Assembly (NCBI RefSeq): GCF_016587375.1
Contig: NZ_BNJG01000001.1
Location: 2,294,001-2,358,000 of the forward strand
Direction of reading: 5' to 3'
DNA: 64,000 bases
From: Ktedonobacter robiniae
GTDB taxonomy: Bacteria; Chloroflexota; Ktedonobacteria; Ktedonobacterales; Ktedonobacteraceae
Shown: piece by piece, positions 48,606 through 57,718 of the stretch
Layout: every line of letters begins with the position of its first letter
Numbering within the stretch: the stretch's first letter is position 1
Translations under genes and position numbers: made by a program
Notes under the pieces: model-generated
Told to the model about the DNA's origin: nothing
Seen by the model: the letters and a program-made list of their open reading frames with translations, nothing else
The model's database searches: none

Positions 48606-51047
48606 ATGATTCACCGTCAAGAAGCCGTTATCGGTGGCCGCGTCATGAGTATAGAGACCGGTCGCGTAGCGGAACAGAGTAGTGGCGCTGTACTTGTGCG
48701 ATACGGCGACACCGTGATCCTGGCAACCGCGGTTGGCAGCGATGAACCCCGTGAAGGCATTGACTTTTTCCCGTTAACTGTAGATGTTGAAGAACGCATG
48801 TATGCTGCTGGTAAAATTCCCGGTGGCTTTATCAAGCGTGAAGGTCGCGCGACTGAGCATGCTATTCTCGCCAGCCGCCTTACTGATCGTCCTCTTCGCC
48901 CTCTCTTCCCCAAAGGTTATCGCAACGACGTCCAGATCGTGATTACTGTCCTCTCCGTCGACCAGGAAAATGACCCCGATATTATGGGTATTGTTGGCGC
49001 TTCTGCCGCTCTCTCCATCTCGGATGTCCCCTTCGCTGGCCCGGTTGGGGCCGTACGCGTCGGCTACGTCGATGATCAGTTTGTGATCAATCCCCCGGCT
49101 TCCGCGATGTCGCGCAGCAAGCTGGACCTGGCAATTGCCGGTACCGCTGACGCGATTATGATGGTTGAGGCCGGTGCCAAAGAACTGCCCGAAGATATGA
49201 TGCTGGAGGCTCTGCGTATTGGTCACGAGGCCCTGCAAGATCTGGTGAAGATGCAGGAGAAGCTGGTCCAGGTTTGTGGGAAGCCCAAGCGCACCTTCGC
49301 GGCCCCCGTGCCCGATGCTGAGCTTCAGGGCAAGGTGGCGGAGTTCGTTCGCCCACGCTTCGAGGCCGCGGTCAGCAATCCCGATAAAACGGCTCGCTCA
49401 GCCTCGCTCAGCCAGGTGCAGGACGATCTGGTGACCGAGCTGGGAACGCAGTATCCTGATCGCCTGAAGGAGATCATCGGCTTCTATGAGAAGGAGCTGA
49501 AGGCCTACGTTCGCAATACCATTCTAGATTCAGGTATACGTCCCGATGGCCGCGATACCAAGACCATCCGTAACATTACCTGCGAGGTTGGTCTCCTGCC
49601 TCGCACGCATGGCTCGGCGCTCTTCACCCGCGGTCAGACGCAGGTGCTCAGCGTGATAACGCTTGGCTCACCTGGAGAAGAGCAGGTGCTCGATGGACTG
49701 GGGACCAATGATAATAAGCGCTTCATGCACCACTACAACTTCCCGCCTTATTCCACTGGTGAGAGCAAGCCACTCCGTGGCCCTGGTCGTCGTGAAATTG
49801 GTCATGGCGCCCTGGCTGAGCGCGCGGTCTCGCCTGTCATTCCAACACAGGAAGAGTTCCCCTATACCATTCGCGCGGTCTCGGATATTCTCTCCTCCAA
49901 CGGCTCAACCTCGATGGGTTCGGTATGTGGTACAACCCTTGCCTTGATGGAAGCGGGTGTTCCCATTCACGCGCCTGTGGCTGGGGTGGCCATGGGGCTG
50001 ATTACTGGTGAGGGTGAGCGCGAAGGCAAGTGGGCCGTCCTCAGCGATATTCAGGGCATCGAGGATGCTCTGGGCGATATGGACTTTAAGGTCGCGGGTA
50101 CCGCCGATGGTGTGACCGCCCTTCAGATGGATATCAAGGTCAAAGGTATCACCTATGATGTGATGGCCAAGGCGCTTGAACAGGCACATGAAGGCCGTAT
50201 GTTCATCATGGAGAAGATGCTGGACGCAATCGACGCTCCACGCGAGGAGCTCTCGATCTATGCACCGCGTATTCAGAGTATTAAGATTAATTCTGATAAG
50301 ATTGGTGCAGTCATCGGGCCGGGCGGCAAGATGATTCGTAAGATCCAGGATGAGAGTGGCGCCAAGATCGATATCGAGGACGATGGGACCGTCAACATTG
50401 CTGCCACCTCTGGTGAGGCGATGCAGCGTGCGATGGATGCGGTTCGCGCCCTGACCGAAGAGGTCGAGGTTGGTCGCATCTATACCGGTACGGTTCGCCG
50501 TCTGGTCGACTTTGGTTGCTTCGTCGAGATCCTGCCCGGGAAAGAGGGCCTGGTTCGCACATCGCAGCTTGCTGACTACCAGGTGATGCGCCCTGAAGAT
50601 GTCGTTTCGCTCGGCGATGAGATTACCGTCATGGTAATCGAGGTCGATGGTCAGGGACGCGTCAACCTCTCGCGTCGCGCGGCCCTGAGTGGCGAGATGC
50701 CCAGTCAGGCCGAGATTGAGAGTGAGCGCGGTGGTCGTGGTGGCCCAGGTCGCGGTGGCATGAGCCGTGGTGGCTATGGAGATCGTCGTGAAGGCCCGCC
50801 TTCTGGCGGTCGCATGGGTGGCGGCTATGGAGATCGAGACCGTGGTGGCTACGGCGGTGGCGGTGGTCGCGGCTATGGAGATCGAGACCGTGGTGGCTAC
50901 AGCGGTGGCGGTGGCGGCGGAGATCGTGGCTTTGGCCAGCGCCGTCCCATGGGTGGTCCTGGCGGCAGTCGCCCAAGCGGCCCAGGTGGTCCACCACGCC
51001 GCGATAACGGTGGCTTTGGTCCGCGTTCGACGGATCGCCGCTGGTAA
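48606..51047 (+). CDS. pnp: Polyribonucleotide nucleotidyltransferase with RGG-rich tail
   Basis: 813 residues. Two RNase PH domains (about 1-145 and 310-540), KH domain (about 555-615, [20 protein letters not shown]) and S1 domain (about 625-695, [20 protein letters not shown]). It degrades RNA 3' to 5' by phosphorolysis. The catalytic region [16 protein letters not shown] is present. The last 105 residues or so form an unusual Gly/Arg/Tyr-rich extension with repeated YGDRDRGGY and RGG units, like eukaryotic RGG boxes; it may bind RNA or drive assemblies. GGAGGAAAT precedes the ATG. A hairpin terminator follows. Confidence 0.96.
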   Translation: MIHRQEAVIGGRVMSIETGRVAEQSSGAVLVRYGDTVILATAVGSDEPREGIDFFPLTVDVEERMYAAGKIPGGFIKREGRATEHAILASRLTDRPLRPLFPKGYRNDVQIVITVLSVDQENDPDIMGIVGASAALSISDVPFAGPVGAVRVGYVDDQFVINPPASAMSRSKLDLAIAGTADAIMMVEAGAKELPEDMMLEALRIGHEALQDLVKMQEKLVQVCGKPKRTFAAPVPDAELQGKVAEFVRPRFEAAVSNPDKTARSASLSQVQDDLVTELGTQYPDRLKEIIGFYEKELKAYVRNTILDSGIRPDGRDTKTIRNITCEVGLLPRTHGSALFTRGQTQVLSVITLGSPGEEQVLDGLGTNDNKRFMHHYNFPPYSTGESKPLRGPGRREIGHGALAERAVSPVIPTQEEFPYTIRAVSDILSSNGSTSMGSVCGTTLALMEAGVPIHAPVAGVAMGLITGEGEREGKWAVLSDIQGIEDALGDMDFKVAGTADGVTALQMDIKVKGITYDVMAKALEQAHEGRMFIMEKMLDAIDAPREELSIYAPRIQSIKINSDKIGAVIGPGGKMIRKIQDESGAKIDIEDDGTVNIAATSGEAMQRAMDAVRALTEEVEVGRIYTGTVRRLVDFGCFVEILPGKEGLVRTSQLADYQVMRPEDVVSLGDEITVMVIEVDGQGRVNLSRRAALSGEMPSQAEIESERGGRGGPGRGGMSRGGYGDRREGPPSGGRMGGGYGDRDRGGYGGGGGRGYGDRDRGGYSGGGGGGDRGFGQRRPMGGPGGSRPSGPGGPPRRDNGGFGPRSTDRRW

Positions 51048-51064
51048 AACCTCAAATAAGCAGC

Positions 51065-51099
51065 AACACTATAGGCGACCTCGTGTCGCCTATAGTGTT
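51065..51099 (+). terminator. Terminator after pnp
   Basis: Arms 51065-51079 and 51085-51099 (15 bp, perfect), loop CTCGT, then CTTAACTTGGTTCTT. Confidence 0.75.
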
Positions 51100-51221
51100 C
51101 TTAACTTGGTTCTTGACCCTATTATGCACAATATAGTTGTGTAATATACAAAAGATCTGTACAATATAGAGACATCTTAGGACCTCAACGCTAGTAACGA
51201 TTAAAAAAGGGGTAATATGCC

Positions 51222-51863
51222 ATGTCGTCAGAGGAGATACTGAGAGAGGTAGCCGTAGAGGTTTCTACCTGTTCGAAATGTAATCTCTGTAAGGGTAGAA
51301 CGAGGGCTGTACCAGGCGAAGGTAGCACAAGTGCTAAGATCCTTTTTATTGGTGAAGGCCCTGGTTACCACGAAGATCAGCAAGGACGTCCATTCGTGGG
51401 TCCCGCGGGACAATTCCTCGATGAACTCCTGGCAAGCATAAATCTCAAACGCTCCGATGTTTTTATTACCAATGTCGTGAAATGTCGCCCTCCGCAGAAT
51501 CGCGATCCCCAACCCGATGAGATTGCGGCCTGTAACAATTATTTAGATCGCCAGATTGAGGCGCTGAAACCGCGGGTCATCGTAACTCTCGGGCGTTTCT
51601 CAATGGCCAAGTTCTTTGGTAATGAGAAGATCAGTGTTATTCATGGACGGGCGCGCAAAAAGGATGCAGGGTATATCTGTATTGCCATGTATCACCCGGC
51701 GGCAGGTCTGCACCAGGCCAGTCTGAAAGACGTAATTCGTGAAGATTTCAAGAAGATTCCCCTGGTAATGGCGGAGGCGGAACGCATGGCCGCGGCGGCT
51801 CCCAAAGTTGTCTTAGCACCCAAGAAAAACGAGGAACCACCTCAGCAGTTATCTCTGTTCTAA
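51222..51863 (+). CDS. Uracil-DNA glycosylase, Fe-S type (family 4/5)
   Basis: 213 residues. N-terminal Cys pair CSKCNLCKGR and later Cys residues (VVKCRPPQNRDP and CNNYLDRQ) ligate a [4Fe-4S] cluster. GEGPGYHEDQQGRPFVGPAG is the uracil pocket motif of family 4 enzymes, and MYHPAAGLHQ the second motif. It removes uracil from DNA. The very C-terminus ends QQLSLF, a canonical sliding-clamp binding motif, which would tie repair to replication. AAAGGGG lies 9 bp before the ATG. Confidence 0.9.
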   Translation: MSSEEILREVAVEVSTCSKCNLCKGRTRAVPGEGSTSAKILFIGEGPGYHEDQQGRPFVGPAGQFLDELLASINLKRSDVFITNVVKCRPPQNRDPQPDEIAACNNYLDRQIEALKPRVIVTLGRFSMAKFFGNEKISVIHGRARKKDAGYICIAMYHPAAGLHQASLKDVIREDFKKIPLVMAEAERMAAAAPKVVLAPKKNEEPPQQLSLF

Positions 51864-52189
51864 TAATCTCCTCTACATCTCCCGACCAGCAAGTCATGGA
51901 GGTGAGAGCAAGCAAGGGTAGTGGCAAGGTGTGTAGGAACTGACCTCGTGCGCACCAGAGGCTATGAATCTGAAGGTGCGCACAGTATGGCTACTGATGA
52001 CCAGGACCAACTCTGTTGTTGAGATTGGTTTACCTGTGCAAAATAGTCTGAGAAGGTCATCCGCGTTGAGAGATGAGCCTGTCCCTTGTTGCAATGGAGT
52101 GGTGGGTTGGCATAGCACTGACAGAGCTGTGCACGAAGTGGATGTGTGGATAAAGATTTGCTTTCACAATGGGAAAGGGAGATAATACT
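51864..52189. other. Intergenic region with inverted repeat
   Basis: 326 bp. GTGCGCACC (51948-51956) and GGTGCGCAC (51975-51983) form an inverted repeat, either an operator or a hairpin. No gene is seen. Confidence 0.4.
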
Positions 52190-52708
52190 ATGCAAACAAG
52201 TTTTCAACGTTCCCTTTTACTAGGGGGACTTGCTTTATTCTGTCTGCTCAGTCTCATACTCGCGCCCCAGGCGCTACACCGCGTTTATGCCCAGGGCTAT
52301 ACTGACCAGACCACGCAAGGTAAGCGCATCGTCGTAAGCATCTCACAACAGGAGCTGACTGCTTACGAGGGCGATAAAGAAGTCTTTGATACGCTGGTAA
52401 CGACGGGTCGAACCCAACTGCCGACCCCAACCGGCACTTTTCATGTGCTACAAAAGCTCAGCCCAACCTGGTTCCATTCCCCCTGGCCAAAGAACTCAAA
52501 ATACTACTATCCCCCAACCTATATCAACTATGCCCTCGCGTTCAAGGATGGTGGCTTCTTCTTACATGACGCGACCTGGCGCTCCTCCTTTGGCCCCGGC
52601 ACGAGCGATGATAATCAAGGGTCACATGGCTGCGTAAGCATGAATCTGGATTCCGCGAAATGGCTTTACAACTGGGCACCTGTGGGAACAACTGTACAGA
52701 TTGAATAA
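52190..52708 (+). CDS. L,D-transpeptidase (YkuD family), secreted
   Basis: 172 residues from the ATG at 52190, chosen because GGGAG lies 8 bp upstream. Signal peptide at about 7-35, ending near VYAQG. The YkuD domain has the catalytic site HGCVSMNL (Cys nucleophile) and the upstream conserved GGFFLHDATW. It makes 3-3 cross-links in peptidoglycan or attaches proteins to it, outside the membrane. With three class A PBPs in the window it adds to the cell-wall gene set. A hairpin shared with the converging gene follows. Confidence 0.9.
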   Translation: MQTSFQRSLLLGGLALFCLLSLILAPQALHRVYAQGYTDQTTQGKRIVVSISQQELTAYEGDKEVFDTLVTTGRTQLPTPTGTFHVLQKLSPTWFHSPWPKNSKYYYPPTYINYALAFKDGGFFLHDATWRSSFGPGTSDDNQGSHGCVSMNLDSAKWLYNWAPVGTTVQIE

Positions 52709-52762
52709 TGGGTTTGTGTGATTTGCGGGCATTGCCCGCAAATCACACCACCTTGTTATTCA
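52702..52762. terminator. Shared hairpin between converging genes
   Basis: Inner arms 52716-52730 and 52734-52748 pair perfectly; outer TGAATAA (52702-52708) and TTATTCA (52756-52762) pair too and contain both stop codons. Confidence 0.7.
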
Positions 52763-53259
52763 GTGGTGGCGCCCAGAACGAAGGCTTCAACGGCGCTGAC
52801 GCGCCCACGCCAGTATGGTAGCTTAGTCTTATGACCCCCGCTGATGATGGTGATATCGCGCAGGTGTACATACTCATAGAGCACGGGCAGTCCTGCCGGT
52901 CCGATCTCAGGCTGGTCGGCGGGTGGTACCAGGTTGGTATAGAACTCACGCAGGAAGTCTGCAGTATCGGGATCTTCCTGGCGATACATCCCCTCATAAA
53001 GCTCGACATGGAAGCGGGCGTAGGCGAGCGTGCTGATCATCTGCCCAAAGACGAGCTGCCCATGCATCTGAAACATCACGGGAAACTCCTGGTCTGTCTG
53101 CTCTGCAAGTTTCACCCAGAATTGGAGCGCGATATCCTGTTCGCCATACTCTTTGAGCCATAGGTTGCGCCGCTCGGTGCGCGTAAGGGGACGAAAGTTT
53201 GGGTCCAGAGGTGGCAATTGCTCCTCGCCGCCCTGGCCCTGGTTCGATCTATCTGACAT
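52756..53259 (-). CDS. Hypothetical protein
   Basis: 167 residues from the ATG at 53257-53259 (GGAGG 12 bp upstream); longer readings to 53388 run into a palindrome. No signal or membrane helix. The sequence has helical features (RTERRNLWLKEYGEQDIALQ) and a central MFQMHGQLVFGQMISTLAYA segment, then a beta-like end (LRDITIISGGHKTKLPYWRG). I recognise no family. It converges with the L,D-transpeptidase gene and lies downstream of the third PBP gene on the same strand. Confidence 0.6.
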   Translation of the reverse strand: MSDRSNQGQGGEEQLPPLDPNFRPLTRTERRNLWLKEYGEQDIALQFWVKLAEQTDQEFPVMFQMHGQLVFGQMISTLAYARFHVELYEGMYRQEDPDTADFLREFYTNLVPPADQPEIGPAGLPVLYEYVHLRDITIISGGHKTKLPYWRGRVSAVEAFVLGATTE

Positions 53260-53340
53260 AGAGAATGTAGACCTCCGGGAAGTAGTATCGTTTAATGGCT
53301 GAATAGCTTCGTCAGTATTATAGTATTTTATCATCCACAA

Positions 53341-53406
53341 GTAAGTGAAACAGTAACATTGAATGGACAGGCGCGCCTGTCCATTCAATGTTACTGTTTC
53401 ACTTAC
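53341..53406. terminator. Perfect 66-bp loopless palindrome (33-bp arms)
   Basis: Left arm 53341-53373, right arm 53374-53406, no loop; the centre is GGCGCGCC. It contains the stop codon of the PBP gene ending at 53403. Confidence 0.75.
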
Positions 53407-56189
53407 GGACCCGGGGTCACATCGATGATTTGCGGGTTGTTGGTAGGGCTATTTCCGCCAGTACTGGTGGAAGGCGTCACCTGGCTGCCGTTGGGGCTAT
53501 TTCCTCCACCAGCGCTCGGGCTGCCGGACGAGTTCTTCCCGGTATCTCCATCTTTGCCGTCCTTGCTACTGTCTTTCAGGCATGCTTCTGGTATATCCTC
53601 GTTGCTGGTGCTGTCGCCTTCTTCATCATCTTTGGGTTTCGGGCATACCAGGGGGGGAACATAGTAGTTGGCGCCCTGGATGGTTGGCTGTGTTCCATCG
53701 ATAAACCAGTCGCTTACCGCGCCCTCGCCAGCTGCATATGCCAGGCCGGTGTTGGCGGAGACTGCACCTCGATGCACATTATCGGGACGAGGAAAGTCGT
53801 CTGGCGGAAAGTTATAGTGCTGCGAGGCGTACTCCATGACATCGTGCCAGATCGGACCCGCTCCCGTGATACCAATGACATCGTACATCTGCTCATTGTC
53901 GCTATTGCCCGCCCAGACTCCTACCGTCAGATAGGGCGTATAGCCAATCGTCCAGTTATCGCGGAAGCTATCCGTGGTGCCAGTTTTGGCGGCGGCTGGT
54001 CTGCTCAGTTCCAGGGGATTACCCGGATAGAACTCTTTATAGCGGGCGACTCGATCCGAGAGAATGTCATTCATGAGAAAGGCAACGTCGGGGCGCAGCG
54101 CGCGAATGCCGCGTGGATGGAAGCTATAAAGCTCGCGTCCCTGGTTACTCTTGACCGAGAGGATCGAGACTGGGGGCATGCGTAGCCCTTGATTGGCAAA
54201 GGTCGCATAGGCATCGGTCATATGCAGCAGTGAGACCTCTTTTGAACCCAGGGCCATGGAGGGACCCGTCTGTGAGTCAGGCTGGTTTGCCACCTCTGAG
54301 ATGCCCAGGCGCGCCGCCATGTTCTGGACGTTGTGTACACCTGTAAACATAATCGCGTCGATGGCGGGAATGTTGAAAGAGTTGGCCAGCGCCGTGCGTA
54401 CCGTCATCGGATAATCGCTATGGAAGCTGCCATCGTAGTTCTGGGGATGGTAGTAATCCGGCGGATCGACCGGGTAGATCGTGCGATGGTCGGAAACGAT
54501 CATCGCGGGATACCAGCCCATTTCAAAGGCCGTCGCGTACACAATCGGTTTAAAAGAGGAGCCTGGCTGGCGTGGCGTCATCGCACCATTGAGCTGGCCG
54601 CGCACCTGGGGATAATTCGCCTCGTAGGAGGCGCTCCCGTTCATGGCGAGAATTTCTCCGGTTTTGGGATCCATCACGACGACCGAGGCGTTATTGACGT
54701 TTTTATCGCGGCTTAAGACGTTATAGGTTCCCAGCCCACGATCATATGTTGTTGTATAGAGGTTGTTATAGGTGATCTCTTCAACTTTCTGCTCCAGGTC
54801 ATAGTCCAGAGTGGTGTAGACGTCAAAGCCCCCATCTCGAAGCTGCTCCGGGCCGCCCAACACCTCCTCAAGCTGGTTGATGACATATTGTACAAAGTGG
54901 GGGGCCTTCATCTCCTGGTCAGTAGAATAGGATTGGATATCGCTCTGCTGCGTCTCCTGGCGAGCCTGACGGGCCTGTTGGGGTGTGATCATCTTCATCG
55001 CGACCATGGCGTTGAGGACCATCTGCTGACGCTCAAGCGCGACATCCTTGTTGATGACCGGGTTGTAGTAGGTTGGACTCTGTGGTAAACCTGCCAGCAG
55101 CGAGGCCTGACCCAGCGTAAGGCGCGAGACGGCTGGCTTGCAGTGATTTCCCTGGCAATCTGGCTTAAGACCAAAGTAGTCGCGCGCGGCCGCCTCGACG
55201 CCATAGTTGATATTTCCATAGTAGACGGTGTTCAGGTACATCTCCATGATCTTCCACTTGGGGTACTGCTGGGTGATCCCGGCGGCGAGAATGGCTTCCT
55301 GAAACTTGATGCCTACCGTGCGCTCTTTGCCACTAAAAAACTGATTCTTGATAAGCTGCTGCGTAATGGTACTGCCGCCCTCGCGTACGCCACCGCTGCG
55401 AGCATTGGAGAGCAGCGCGCGCCCAATGCCCTGGAGATCGACGCCTCCATTGCTCCAGAAGGTATGATCCTCCGCAGCGACTGTGGCGTTGATGAGCAGG
55501 GGCGAGATATCCTGATAACTGACATAGGTACGGCGTCCCTTCCCAAGCTGTTTATCGTATAGTTCGTAGAGCAGCTTCCCATGCCGATCATAAATATGCG
55601 TGTTCTGGAAAAGCGAATGCTGTGCGATACCATTGATCGACGAAAGCTGCATCTGATAGTAGCCATATGCTATACCTGTCCCGCCAAATGTGAAAAGGAG
55701 AGCAACCAGGAAGAGCAGGGAGCCACCCATAAGCAGGCGTGCTACCATATCTGGCCTGGGCTGCTTCAGGCGTACCCGCTTTTTGCGTAGCACACGGGCG
55801 TGCCTCTGGCGTTGCGATGCGTCTGGTAATGGCTGGGAAAGAGGCCTGGACCCACTACTGGCGTACGCGGCTACAGGAGGTGGCACCGCTGGTTGTATGT
55901 CTCCTCGTATGCTTCCTGGCTGGACAAACTGGCTGGTGCGATTGAGAGGCACAGGGGGCTTTACTATTGGCGCGGGAGCTGTGGAGGCATTGGGATGGGG
56001 AATGCCTGTTTGCCCTAGGCTTTGCTGATAAGTAGGCTGACGCGCGAGAGGAGGGCGAGGAAGTGTTGACTGCTCGCCATAGGCCTCCGCGTGTTCGTTC
56101 TCCTGTTGCCATGCCGGGCGTTCCTGTGGAGAGGAGCGTGAAGGAGAGGAATCGGAGCTAGAATTCGTTTGAGAATGATTGGTTGGCAT
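53403..56189 (-). CDS. Class A penicillin-binding protein (third in window)
   Basis: 928 residues. A disordered Ser/Pro/Gln-rich N-terminus (about 145) precedes a membrane helix (about 147-172). GT51: catalytic Glu in EDHTFW near 237, GGSTITQQL near 271. Transpeptidase: SSFK near 544, SFN near 601, KTGTT near 734. The C-terminal 90 residues are Ser/Gly/Asn/Pro-rich, with two Cys (CPKPKDDEE, PEACLKDS) that could form a disulfide. It is more distant from the pair at 12178-18551 than they are from each other. AGGAAGGA precedes the ATG by 11 bp. The role in peptidoglycan synthesis is as for the others. Confidence 0.93.
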   Translation of the reverse strand: MPTNHSQTNSSSDSSPSRSSPQERPAWQQENEHAEAYGEQSTLPRPPLARQPTYQQSLGQTGIPHPNASTAPAPIVKPPVPLNRTSQFVQPGSIRGDIQPAVPPPVAAYASSGSRPLSQPLPDASQRQRHARVLRKKRVRLKQPRPDMVARLLMGGSLLFLVALLFTFGGTGIAYGYYQMQLSSINGIAQHSLFQNTHIYDRHGKLLYELYDKQLGKGRRTYVSYQDISPLLINATVAAEDHTFWSNGGVDLQGIGRALLSNARSGGVREGGSTITQQLIKNQFFSGKERTVGIKFQEAILAAGITQQYPKWKIMEMYLNTVYYGNINYGVEAAARDYFGLKPDCQGNHCKPAVSRLTLGQASLLAGLPQSPTYYNPVINKDVALERQQMVLNAMVAMKMITPQQARQARQETQQSDIQSYSTDQEMKAPHFVQYVINQLEEVLGGPEQLRDGGFDVYTTLDYDLEQKVEEITYNNLYTTTYDRGLGTYNVLSRDKNVNNASVVVMDPKTGEILAMNGSASYEANYPQVRGQLNGAMTPRQPGSSFKPIVYATAFEMGWYPAMIVSDHRTIYPVDPPDYYHPQNYDGSFHSDYPMTVRTALANSFNIPAIDAIMFTGVHNVQNMAARLGISEVANQPDSQTGPSMALGSKEVSLLHMTDAYATFANQGLRMPPVSILSVKSNQGRELYSFHPRGIRALRPDVAFLMNDILSDRVARYKEFYPGNPLELSRPAAAKTGTTDSFRDNWTIGYTPYLTVGVWAGNSDNEQMYDVIGITGAGPIWHDVMEYASQHYNFPPDDFPRPDNVHRGAVSANTGLAYAAGEGAVSDWFIDGTQPTIQGANYYVPPLVCPKPKDDEEGDSTSNEDIPEACLKDSSKDGKDGDTGKNSSGSPSAGGGNSPNGSQVTPSTSTGGNSPTNNPQIIDVTPGP

Positions 56190-56660
56190 AAAGTTATATA
56201 TCCTTCCTGCGTTAAGATCTTTTTATTATTTCCTCGCAAGCGGCCCCACCTCTGTCCACATGCTTTATCTGAAATTTTCTGACTTATATGCACAATTCGC
56301 TCACTATTCATATTATGAAACGAACGAAAGCGCAATCAGGAGTATTTGCGTAGAAATTCGGGGATATTGGTACTTCTATTTGTAGATGCATATGCATATA
56401 TGTGGATATTGAGCGGAAAAGAAACCAGCGTGCTAGCTGAAAATCACTTATCTCGTGCGTATATTGCAACTCAAGAGGTGGTCCGACGTAGAAAATGTGA
56501 GAGTACCTCAGCCTGAGTGCAGGATAGACCCGATAGTATATAATGGTGGTGCAAAGAAAGGGTCTGCTAGCGACTGGCAATACCTGTACAAAAATCAGGC
56601 ATACGTGGTAAGAACGGACGAAAGAAAGCATTGGGAAAAGAGAGAGAGCTACACCAGCCC
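56190..56660. other. Divergent intergenic region
   Basis: 471 bp between the diverging PBP and rsmA genes, AT-rich, with TATAAT at 56539-56544 that may serve rsmA although its -35 region is poor. No gene is supported here. Confidence 0.4.
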
Positions 56661-57545
56661 ATGGCGGTGCCAAATATAAATTATGACGCCATCGACCTGA
56701 CGAATATGCGGGACCTGAGAAATCTTCTCTACGCGCATGGGATGCGTCCAAATAAGGCCTTTGGACAAAATTTTCTGATTGACCGGAGCGTGTTGCAACG
56801 AATTGTCGAGGCGGCTGAGATTAACGAGAATGACGAAGTGTTGGAGGTAGGATCTGGAACGGGCGTCCTGACGCGCGAGCTTGCGCAGGAGGCTCGGCGC
56901 GTCGTAGCGGTTGAGCTAGAGCGTGATATGCTCACCTTGCTAGAGAAGACAGTAGGAGATAGGCCCAATGTTGAACTGGTGGAGCGTAACCTGCTCTTTA
57001 TCAATCCCCAGGACCATTTTGAGCACAGACCCTACAAACTAGTGGCGAACTTGCCTTATTATATTACTGCGCCCACCTTTCGGCATTTTCTGGAGAGCCA
57101 GAATCCACCCAGACTACTCGTCGTCATGGTCCAGCTGGAGGTGGCACAGCGGATTGCTGCGGCCCCTGGCGATTTAAGCGTCCTGGGGGTCAGTATCCAG
57201 TTTTATGGTAAGCCACGTATTGTAAGCAAGGTGCCAGCCCAGGCCTTTTATCCCGCGCCCAAAGTTGACTCGGCCATCTTGCGTATTGATGTCAATGACG
57301 AGGTGCCCCTGACGCTGGAGGAGCGTGACCGCTTCTTCCGCGTGGTCCAGGCGGGTTTTGCAGAGAAACGCAAACAGCTTCACAATTCGCTGACGCATGC
57401 CTTACACTATAAAAATGAGGTAGTGCGTGCCTGTCTCAGCCAGGCAGGTATCGAAGCCAACAGGCGTGCAGAGATGCTCAGCATTGAAGAGTGGATGCAA
57501 CTCTGGCGCGCCTTCGAAGCCCTGCGCACCACTCCTGCTGAGTAA
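56661..57545 (+). CDS. rsmA: 16S rRNA dimethyladenosine transferase
   Basis: 294 residues from the ATG at 56661 (MAVPNIN); a TTG ten codons upstream has no better site. RsmA/KsgA marks: NKAFGQNFLID, VLEVGSGTGVLTREL (SAM motif I), VANLPYYITAPT (motif IV NLPY), and the C-terminal RNA-binding helices (AGFAEKRKQLHNSL). It dimethylates two adjacent adenines near the 3' end of 16S rRNA. Length is normal. Confidence 0.95.
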   Translation: MAVPNINYDAIDLTNMRDLRNLLYAHGMRPNKAFGQNFLIDRSVLQRIVEAAEINENDEVLEVGSGTGVLTRELAQEARRVVAVELERDMLTLLEKTVGDRPNVELVERNLLFINPQDHFEHRPYKLVANLPYYITAPTFRHFLESQNPPRLLVVMVQLEVAQRIAAAPGDLSVLGVSIQFYGKPRIVSKVPAQAFYPAPKVDSAILRIDVNDEVPLTLEERDRFFRVVQAGFAEKRKQLHNSLTHALHYKNEVVRACLSQAGIEANRRAEMLSIEEWMQLWRAFEALRTTPAE

Positions 57546-57718
57546 CCAGGTGTTGATACATCCGATAAAAAGGGGAGGTGCAGGAGGGGTCTCCCTCCTG
57601 CTGGGGAATGGGGTGTCCCCATAAAAATCCCCCTCCGCAATTTCTGGGAGTACCAGAAAAAAATTATTGAGAACATTTAGCGTGTAGCCTATTCTGAAAT
57701 GAAGAAGTAGCGAGATTT

